Source: Melanocharis versteri (lineage: Eukaryota; Chordata; Aves; Passeriformes; Melanocharitidae). Taken from it: DNA of 64,000 bases. Below are positions 58,401-64,000 of the stretch, piece after piece (within the stretch, counting starts at the first letter, position 1; each line of letters opens with the position of its first letter). Position numbers and translations under genes: made by a program. A model generated the notes under the pieces. It was given only the letters and a program-made list of their open reading frames with translations. It did not search any database and was not told where the DNA came from. The stretch is taken from assembly GCA_013397845.1 (NCBI GenBank), contig VZTG01009145.1:191974-255973 (forward strand), written 5' to 3'.

Positions 58401-60662
58401 GTCGCTGACGGTGTTGGAGCGCGCAGCTCTGGAGTTTGCTCTCTTCCAGGAGGGCAGCAGGTGAGCTGGGCAGGGCAGAGAAACTGGGGGGCTCAGCCTG
58501 GAGGAAAGGAGTCTCAGGGGGACCTTCTGGGTCTCCACAACTCCCTGACAGGAGGGGGCAGCCAAGTGGGGGTCAGGCTCTGCTTTCAGACAGGACAAGG
58601 GGAAACGGCCTCAAGTTGCACCAGGGAAGGTTTAGATGGGATATTGGGGAAAATTTCTTAACTGAAGGGTGGTTAGGCACTGGCACAGCTGCCCAGGGCA
58701 GTGGTGGAGTCCGCACCCCTGGAAGGGTTTAAAAGCCTTATGGATGTGGCACGTGGGGACATGGGTTAGTGGTAACCTTGGCAGTGCTGGGTTAATGGTT
58801 AGGCTTGATGATATTAGAGAGCTTTCCCAACATTAATGATTCCACAATTCTGTGATTCTGTGGGCCCAGAAGAAATCCGAACACATTGGCATCTCACCAC
58901 GTGGCATCCCCCCGGGGTCACAGAGCTCAGGGACAGGCGCCCATGACCATCTCTCCAAATCTTGGGAACTGCTCATGTTTAGCTGAATGCAGGGCTGGTT
59001 CCTGGGGCTGGATATTTGGGGCAGTGGGATAGCTCTTCCCTGGATCTGCTGCCTGTGTCCTGGGTGACATGTGACCCTCCCTTCCTGACACAGGAGGTCA
59101 GACACAGTGGACAGCCACTTGCTGGACCTGTGCATCATGGTTTTCCGGGCCACCTTCACCAGTGGGAACAAGCTGAGCCTGGGCCGGCTGATGGCTCACA
59201 GCAAACGAGCCGTCAAGAAGTTCGTCAACTGCGACGTGATGCTGGAGCCGGGCGAATACGCCGTCGTGTGCTGTGCCTTCAACCACTGGAGCGCTGCCCT
59301 GGCCGGCCCTGCTGCCCAGGGTGAGGGGATGGAGGGGCCCTGGGAGAGGGAGAGGTGCCAAAGCCCTTGGTCCTCATCATGGGGACCTTCTCGAGGTGGA
59401 GGTTGCCTGTTGCATGTTGCACGTGCATCAGCCCGGGAGCACTGTGCTCCTGGGGATTGTGGGCTTGGTGACAGTTCCCTGATCCCCCTTCCTCCGGGTG
59501 TCTCTGCAGCTTCCAGTCCCACCAGCAGCCGACCAGCCACTGATTATTCCAGCTACATCCTGGCCATCTACAGCTCCCGCCTGGTGATGGTGGAGCAGGT
59601 GGAGGCGCAGCCCACCACGCTGGCAGATGCCATCATCCTGCTGACCGAGAACAAGGGCGAGCGCCATGAGGTGGGTGGGGGGCACAGGGCGGGGGCTGCG
59701 GTGGGGAGGGGGCGATGCTGCCAGAGAGAGCCTGGGCCTGTGGTGTCCTCGGTCAGGCAGGGGCTGGGCAGGGCTGGGCAGCTCTGGCTGCCACCCCTGG
59801 ATGCCCACCCCCTTTGCTCCCTGGGGCAGCATGGAGCACCCCAGCAGATGGGCAGCCCTTGGCTAGAGTAGAAGATACCAGTGCGGGGGGTTTTGATTCA
59901 GGGACAGGGCTGCCCAGAGGCTTCATCCCCTTCCCTGCTGTCTGCCCCAGGGCCGTGAGGGGATGACCTGCTACTACCTGACCCACGGCTGGGCAGGGCT
60001 CATCGTGGTGGTGGAGAACCGGCACCCCAAGTCCTACCTGCACGTGCAGTGCGACTGCACTGACAGCTTCAACGTGGTGTCCACGCGCGGCAGCCTCAAG
60101 ACGCAGGACAGCGTCCCCCCCCTGCACAGGTCCGGGGTAGGCAGGGGTGGGTCACGGGGGCTGCCAGGGGGCTGGCAGGAGGCTGGGAGCGAGGCAGAGC
60201 CAGGGCTGGCCGGGAGGCATGGACAGGGTGGGGTTGTCAGGATAGAGGTGGGATTGTTGGGACCAGAGGTGGGATTGCCGGGGCAGANNNNNNNNNNNNN
60301 NNNNNNNNNNNNNNNNNNNNNNNNNNNNNNNNNNNNNNNNNNNNNNNNNNNNNNNNNNNNNNNNNNNNNNNNNNNNNNNNNNNNNNNNNNNNNNNNNNNN
60401 NNNNNNNNNNNNNNNNNNNNNNNNGGCAGAGGTGGGATTGCTGGGGCAGAGGCTGCTGCCCTGAGCCCGTGGCTCTCTCCACAGGCAGGTGTTGGTGATC
60501 CTGTCCCAGCTGGAGGGTAACGCCGGCTTCTCCATCACGCACCGCCTGGCGCACCGCAAAGCCACCCAGGCCTTCCTCAATGACTGGATGCTGACAAAGG
60601 GCACCCACAACCCGCTGCTCACACCCGAGGTTGCCGGGCTGCACGGCCCCCGGCCGCTATGA
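47992..60662 (+). CDS. CAPN15: Calpain-15 (SOLH), whole gene from the usual ATG
   Basis: Non-classical calpain of the small-optic-lobes family: a cytosolic cysteine protease with ubiquitin-binding-type zinc fingers, linked in mammals to eye and brain development. Coding exons: 47992-49464, 52811-53019, 53245-53428, 56145-56368, 57245-57370, 57982-58134, 58299-58460, 59094-59320, 59510-59670, 59951-60129, 60485-60662. All junctions are GT-AG and phases agree; 3276 bases give 1091 residues plus TGA, close to the mammalian length (about 1,086 by my recollection). Domains: RanBP2/NZF fingers near residues 5-28, 46-69, 126-149, 291-314, 341-364 and 422-445; calpain core about 495-800 with catalytic Cys560 (GNCW), His725 (RPRHAYS) and Asn745 (RNPWG); SOL-homology C-terminus about 840-1091. 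It has no EF-hand domain, as expected for this family. The usual ATG has T at -3, a weaker context than the in-frame ATG at 21738. Confidence 0.97.
51155..51815 (-). mobile_element. CR1 LINE fragment (~650 bp), antisense to CAPN15
   Basis: On the + strand it reads 'aatcatggagtcaggatggt', then 'ttccactatcccaggctgct', 'ctgagcacccccagctcggc'-like text, and the diagnostic 'gcagagtagagggggagaat'. This is the reverse complement of a CR1 3' region, and it extends further 5' than most copies in the window. Confidence 0.92.
52024..52055. repeat. Pentanucleotide repeat (TTTAA)n
   Basis: About six copies of AATTT/TTTAA, one with a C substitution, in CAPN15 intron 3 shortly after the CR1. Confidence 0.9.
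52811..53019 (+). CDS. CAPN15: CAPN15 exon 4: start of the calpain core, residues 492-560
   Basis: Acceptor ctctcacag before 52811; donor TG|GTAAGG after 53019, phase 2, splitting Trp561. It encodes FVDDSFPPGP, the conserved calpain entry segment, and ends in LQGLLGNC, where Cys560 is the catalytic nucleophile. The codon order N-K-V-N-F after the junction matches the mammalian orthologue with conservative changes. Confidence 0.97.
53245..53428 (+). CDS. CAPN15: CAPN15 exon 5: protease core, residues 561-622
   Basis: Acceptor ctgcccggcag before 53245 completes Trp561 of the GNCW-FLSAL motif directly after the catalytic Cys. The donor CAG|GTCAGT after 53428 is phase 0. It contains the calpain strand motif TTVLVDDMLPCD. 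The exon follows a very short intron (225 bases). Confidence 0.97.
53560..54155 (-). mobile_element. CR1 LINE fragment (~600 bp), antisense, CAPN15 intron 5
   Basis: On the + strand: 'agagtcactaaggttggaaa', then 'agatcctcaagtccagccac', 'gatggtgactccaccagtgt', 'ctccaggctgagccccctca' and 'ttcccagctgctctgcccca'. This is a well-preserved reverse-complement CR1 3' region. Confidence 0.94.
54630..54657. repeat. Short (CCCTG)n repeat
   Basis: Four to five head-to-tail copies of TGCCC/CCCTG in CAPN15 intron 5. Confidence 0.85.
55651..55795 (-). mobile_element. CR1 LINE 3' end, antisense
   Basis: 'atcacagaatcctagaatgt', then 'gggaagggacccacgaggat', 'tccagctcctggccctgcac' and 'ctgagagcattttccagatg' form the reverse complement of the CR1 3' end seen at 17590 and 40165. 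Confidence 0.92.
56145..56368 (+). CDS. CAPN15: CAPN15 exon 6: protease core, residues 623-696
   Basis: Acceptor ctctctctgcag before 56145; donor GG|GTAAGA after 56368, phase 2. It contains the calpain helix LWVALIEKALAKLHGSY and the segment AIEGLATLTGAPCE, which lie between the catalytic Cys and His in all family members. It ends in the highly conserved DLIWAKMLSSKEAG. Confidence 0.97.
57245..57370 (+). CDS. CAPN15: CAPN15 exon 7: catalytic histidine, residues 697-738
   Basis: Acceptor tccccatgcag before 57245; donor TTCAG|GTGACC after 57370, phase 2. It encodes FLMGASCGGGN and GLRPRHAYSIL, in which His725 is the second member of the catalytic triad. Confidence 0.97.
57982..58134 (+). CDS. 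CAPN15: CAPN15 exon 8: catalytic asparagine, residues 739-789
   Basis: Acceptor ccttccccag before 57982; donor AA|GTATGG after 58134, phase 2. It encodes LLRLRNPWGRFSWNGSW; Asn745 completes the triad. It is followed by the DEWPHWPLPLRHDLMPHGS segment, whose middle (LPLRHDL) differs from the mammalian text I recall. Confidence 0.97.
58299..58460 (+). CDS. CAPN15: CAPN15 exon 9: end of protease core, residues 790-843
   Basis: Acceptor cttccccacag before 58299; donor AGCAG|GTGAGC after 58460, phase 2. It encodes YFDSVDICKLHSDWHEVRVQ and the start of the linker to the SOL-homology region. Confidence 0.96.
58478..58862 (+). mobile_element. CR1 LINE 3' fragment (~385 bp), sense, CAPN15 intron 9
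   Basis: It starts about 17 bases after the exon 9 donor. 'gggctcagcctggaggaaag', 'ctccacaactccctgacagg', 'gatgggatattggggaaaat' and a terminal 'ttccacaattctgtgattct' show a CR1 3' end of the same subfamily as 25775. Confidence 0.94.
59094..59320 (+). CDS. CAPN15: CAPN15 exon 10: SOL-homology region, residues 844-919
   Basis: Acceptor ttcctgacacag before 59094; donor CAGG|GTGAGG after 59320, phase 1. It encodes HLLDLCIMVFRATF and KRAVKKFVNCDVMLEPGEY, the hallmark conserved blocks of the SOL C-terminal region. The exon ends in a variable Ala/Gly/Pro stretch. Confidence 0.96.
59510..59670 (+). CDS. CAPN15: CAPN15 exon 11: SOL-homology region, residues 920-973
   Basis: Acceptor ggtgtctctgcag before 59510; donor GAG|GTGGGT after 59670, phase 0. 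A variable Ser/Thr-rich start is followed by ILAIYSSRLVMVEQVEAQPT and TLADAIILLTENKGERHE, strongly conserved in the family. Confidence 0.96.
59951..60129 (+). CDS. CAPN15: CAPN15 exon 12: SOL-homology region, residues 974-1032
   Basis: Acceptor ctgccccag before 59951. The donor AG|GTCCGG after 60129 is poor by consensus (only GT and the +5 G fit). Phase 2, splitting Arg1033, is confirmed by the next exon. It encodes GMTCYYLTHGWAGLIVVVE and HVQCDCTDSFNVVSTRGS. Confidence 0.95.
60190..60460 (+). repeat. Minisatellite in CAPN15 intron 12, interrupted by a gap
   Basis: On both sides of the N run the sequence consists of copies of a ~24-base unit, roughly GAGGTGGGATTGYYGGGRCA. Copies are visible around 60245, 60266 and 60427, with a degenerate one near 60228. 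The gap at 60288-60424 lies inside the array, so the assembly failed to resolve it and the true copy number is unknown. Confidence 0.85.
60288..60424. other. Assembly gap (137 N) inside the minisatellite
   Basis: A run of unknown bases in intron 12. No coding exon seems to be lost, because exon 12 and exon 13 join in frame across it and match the family. Confidence 0.99.
60485..60662 (+). CDS. CAPN15: CAPN15 exon 13: C-terminus, residues 1033-1091 and stop
   Basis: Acceptor ctctccacag before 60485; TGA at 60660-60662. It encodes QVLVILSQLEGNAGFSITHR and ends EVAGLHGPRPL, the same end as the mammalian orthologue as I recall it. This supports both the frame and completeness. Confidence 0.97.
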
Positions 60663-61799
60663 CGAAGAGCCTCCCCCTCCCCACCCCGCTGCCCTGTTCC
60701 TGTCACCGAGCCTCGGGCCCGGGGTGCCCCCCTGAGCCGCCAGCGCTGAGCCGTGGGGCAGAGCCAGAGTGGCACCCCCAGCACTTTGCCCCACGCCGCG
60801 GGGCCGGGGCGAGTTCTCAGGGCCAGCACCAGCCCTGCCCGCTGCCCCCGCCCTGGCACCGCTGCCCCCCACGCACTTTACCAGGAGCGGCTGGGGGCAC
60901 GGGGCCATCTCAGGATCCCACCTGCCCCGTTCCTGCGCTGGGCCCGGTGCCCTCTGCCCGCCCCGGGGGCTGTGGGAGAGGGAGGGGCTGGAGGTTGCTG
61001 TCAAGACCCTTCCCAGGCACCACGCTCAGGACTCTGCCCCTTCCCGTGGCGCCAGGGCGCTGGCGCTGCAAAAAGAAGAATATACCTCTGATGTCTGTCC
61101 GTCTGTGTGACCCTCCGTCTGTCCCCGGGCCCTTCCTGCTGTCTTGTTGCCCCCTTTGTCTGCTGCCAGGACCAGCGTGGCACTGAGGTCGGGCCGGGGG
61201 ATGCCAGGGTCACGCTGCCATGGTGCTGCCCATGCCAGGGACCCCCCACCCGTCCTGGGTGCCGGGGCTGTGGGGGGAGAGGGCACAGGGTTGTTGCAGA
61301 AAGCTGCTGCTGGGGGGTTTTCACTGTAATTGGGGTGAAACTCAGAGGTTTCACCGTGTCCTCCTCGGCTCTAGGTGGGGAGCGAGGCCTCGGGGTGCTG
61401 CTGGCGGGGGCTGTGGCGCCGGGGCCCCTCACCCTGTCACACACGTGTTACTATGCAAAGGCGGCCGGTGGGAGCAGTGCCTGGAGAGAAGCCATGGCCC
61501 GAGCCGGGCTCAGCCCTGGGGGCCACCCCCGTGCCCCATGGAGGGAGGGGGGCAGCAGCTGCAGACTCGGGATCGGGGAGCAGTTCCCTGGAGTTACCAC
61601 GAGTCCGTGTGCTGGGGAGGGGGTGGTTTTGGGGGGAAAGTGGAGAGCCCCCTCCAGAGCCCGAGTGCTGTGGGAGGCAGTGAGCACAAGGCGAGGGCTG
61701 TGCCTCGGGGTGCTGCTGGCCCTGTGGGTGCTCCGAGGTGGGGGCTGATCCTGGGGGGAGCTGCACCCCACGTTTTCAGGACATCGTGGCTCTCAGACT

Positions 61800-61802
<3 letters not shown>

Positions 61803-61841
<39 letters not shown>
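61803..61841. repeat. (TG)n microsatellite in the CAPN15 3' UTR
   Basis: An uninterrupted run of about 18-19 TG dinucleotides, expected to be length-polymorphic. Confidence 0.97.
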
Positions 61842-61844
<3 letters not shown>

Positions 61845-62381
61845 TTTTGGGGGTCCCCCTGTGTACCTTCTCCTTCCTGAGCTGTGTGGACCTACAGCTG
61901 AGGGGGGATGATGGGCAATGCTGGACCCTGTTCTGGCAGGGACCCTGCTGGGGGGTCCTGCACCCCAAATCCTGCGCCCCAAACCCTGCACCAGCAGCTG
62001 GGCTGGGCAGGGGGTGTGAGGGGCTCTGCCCGGCCTGTCCCTCTGTGTCCCCCGAAGATTAGGGGTGGCAGGGGGGGTGGGCTGCCCTGGCACCCTCCCA
62101 GCCCCCCCAGCTGGGGCTGCTGAGCCAAGCTCTGTCCGTATTTCTGTTTGTTGATCTGTTTTCTCTCTTTCCAGCTCCTTCCTCCTTGGGATGATTTGTC
62201 CTTCACTTTTTTTCCTCCTCTCTCTTTCTGTCTTTCTGAGCTGTGAATATTTTTAACCCTGTAAATACTGTCCAGCTCTTCAGAATCATAGGATATTTTA
62301 TCAATTGTAAATCAGATCAGTAATCCCTGTATGATACGAATTATCCATGGGTGGTTTTCAAACTCAGGTTCTGACGGACCA

Positions 62382-62387
62382 AATAAA
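62382..62387 (+). terminator. CAPN15: Polyadenylation signal AATAAA
   Basis: Canonical hexamer in 'ccaaataaagttttgttttt'. The T-rich, then TG-containing sequence after it fits a cleavage/polyadenylation site near 62400-62410. No equally good signal was seen earlier in the 3' UTR. Confidence 0.85.
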
Positions 62388-62409
62388 GTTTTGTTTTTTA
62401 CTGAAGCTG

Positions 62410-64000
62410 CCTGGTTTTGCTGTGGAAGAGATGAAAGGGGTGAGGGGGCAGGTACGGGGGTCAAAGCAATGGGTCTTGAAGGCATTTCCGTGGAGCAGTG
62501 ACAGTCGGTGGTGTGCTGGGGGGAGAGCTGAGCACGAAAAAAAGGGGAATTCGAAGTTGTTGTTTAGCTGCACTTCGGGGTGCGGGAGTGCAGAAAGGGG
62601 CGGAAATAAAGCAAAACAAAAGCAAAATCCAGAAATTCCCATAAGATGAGCGGCGTTCTCTCGCAGGGCCGAGCAGGGCTGTGCCGTGGCCGGGAGAGGG
62701 CACTCACCACCCGCCTGGATGCTCTCCTGCCTCAGTTTCCCCACCCGCTCCACGCCGGGCAGCGCCGTGGCCGTGCCCGCTGCATCCCCGGCTCCGTGCC
62801 CGGGCTGGGGATGCAGGAGCTGCCCTCCCTCCTCGCAGCACCCAGGGCAGCACCCCTGCTCCCTGCCGTGCCTTTGTCCGGCGGCGAGGCCGCCTGGCGC
62901 GGGGAGAACTTTCCGGCTGAGCGGAGGCGGCCGGCTGCCAGCCCGCTCTCGCCCGGGGTGGGCACCTTGAGACCAGTAGGGAGAGACAGAAGGAGAGGAT
63001 TTCGGTCTTTCTTACAGCAACTTGTAATAGATTTTTCCGGGCGAAACATCTTTGCATTCAGGAGGCCCTGTCACAAGCCATCAGCCTCAGCCAGGGAGAA
63101 ACAGATGGAGAGTTAATTTTGGCGGGGAGGGCACTGCCACGCTCCCTCCTCTCCCTCAGTCTGTTCAGGGAGAGGAGCCGGGTTTTACCCTCGCGGCCGT
63201 GCAGCCCCTCGCTGCTGCCTCCCGGCCATCCCGGGGGGCTGTGGGTCCACCACGGGTCCCCCCGCCCCGCTACGTGCTGCTCAGTGCCAAGGACACGCTG
63301 GGGCATCTCAGCCCGGTGACCTGGCGGTGGCTCTTGTCGTGATGCCCAGCCCGGGTGGGTGATCGTGTCCTGCCCTCCCACGGCCGCGGCTCTCTGGAGC
63401 CACGTCCTGGTGAGCCCCGCGCCTGCCAACGCACTGGGAGCGAATCCTGCCAGGAGCTTGGCACGGCAGTGCCCGGTGCAGCCGGGGACACTCGGGCGGG
63501 CTGGGGGGTGGAGGGGACACCATCTCCCAGCAGCAGGCACGTGGGTGGCAGTGGAGGGCAATGATTCTGTCTGGACGCTTTGGGAGCCCTCAGAACACCC
63601 CCAACATCGCGGACCGGGCTGAGAGCTGCGGTGTAGCCATGGAAGGGGAGGAAGTGAAATCAAGCCCTAATTGTGCCCAACTCCCAAGGGCTGAGGCAGC
63701 ATTAACTGCTTTATAATTACAAATAATTGTGTGGCAAAAGATAAAATTGTGTTTGACACATCAGCTCTGGCGGAGGGTGTTGCTTCATCAGGAAATTTGT
63801 CATCCCTTGGCTCTGTCAGTCTTAAGCCTGAGGTCTGAAGGGGGAGATGCGGATGGGCAGAGGGAGCAGCGGGTCAAGGGAAGGATGGATGGGAGGGAAG
63901 GATGGACAGCAGGACGTTGTGGAGGGGAGATGGAGGAGGAGGGCTGTGGTACGGAGCCGTATGAAGAGCAGAGGCACAGGTGTGACAGCTGAGGCAGGGA
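62410..64000. other. Downstream intergenic sequence
   Basis: A GC-rich, CpG-containing block (about 62640-63560) is followed by an AT-rich, motif-dense block (63640-63835) and then GGAT/GGGA-type simple sequence (63875-63920). No exon of a neighbouring gene was recognised. Open frames here reflect GC richness. Confidence 0.55.
62640..63000. promoter_or_regulatory. CpG-rich block downstream of CAPN15
   Basis: CG dinucleotides are frequent from about 62640 to 62970 (for example gccgtggccgtgcccgc, cggcgaggccgcctggcgcg). It could be the promoter of a downstream or non-coding transcript, or a GC-rich enhancer. No transcript evidence exists in the sequence itself. Confidence 0.35.

Larger units (their letters stand above)
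60663..62405 (+). other. CAPN15: CAPN15 3' UTR
   Basis: About 1.74 kb from the stop codon to the AATAAA at 62382-62387, which is followed by a T/G-rich downstream element (62388-62430). The first kilobase is very GC-rich. A (TG)n microsatellite occupies 61803-61841. The last 250 bases turn AT-rich, as is usual near the end of a long 3' UTR. The exact cleavage site is inferred. Confidence 0.8.

Noticed and set aside
62646..63116. 156-codon + frame downstream of CAPN15
   Set aside because: It lies in a CpG-rich block and its translation is Arg/Pro/Ala-rich without a domain. PRR35, a mammalian neighbour, was considered and not supported.
1..64000. tRNA, rRNA, CRISPR-like arrays or clustered small ORF operons
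   Set aside because: None was found. No cloverleaf or regularly spaced repeat was seen, and the gene structure is plainly eukaryotic.

Overview
This is vertebrate nuclear DNA. A single recognisable protein-coding gene, calpain-15 (CAPN15, also called SOLH), is spread over many exons with GT-AG introns on the + strand. At least a dozen fragments carry the chicken-repeat-1 (CR1) LINE 3' end signature, ending in ATTCTATGATTCTATG-like octamers. Together with retroviral LTR pieces near 1.6-2.4 kb, they point to a bird, and by inference a songbird. There are two runs of N (5558-5830 and 60288-60424) and one isolated N (2134), so this is a draft assembly.

Layout. Positions 1-4.9 kb are intergenic: degenerate sequence, three CR1 pieces and LTR-derived sequence. 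About 4.94-6.2 kb is a CpG-dense island interrupted by a 273-base gap; it is the probable CAPN15 promoter and non-coding first exon. Positions 6.2-21.6 kb are intron 1. At 21594-21913 lies a well-defined exon with a long polypyrimidine tract and acceptor before it and a GTAAGG donor after it. It carries two short upstream ORFs and an ATG in a strong context. Positions 21.9-48 kb are a 26-kb intron. At 47970-60662 lie eleven exons encoding the previously known part of the protein, and the 3' UTR ends at an AATAAA at 62382. Positions 62.4-64 kb are downstream intergenic sequence with a GC/CpG-rich block and an AT-rich block that looks conserved.

Protein. From the usual ATG (47992) the spliced frame gives 1091 residues: N-terminal RanBP2/NZF zinc fingers (six can be read), a calpain protease core with intact Cys560, His725 and Asn745, and a C-terminal SOL-homology region. 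All splice phases were checked by hand and agree.

Most interesting observation. The exon at 21.6-21.9 kb splices in frame into the first zinc-finger exon and would add 66 residues, beginning with a textbook N-myristoylation signal (Met-Gly-Ser-Ser-Ala-Ser). This would make a membrane-targetable calpain-15 isoform. I found no sign of a novel multi-gene system; the rest is intron, repeats and candidate regulatory DNA.
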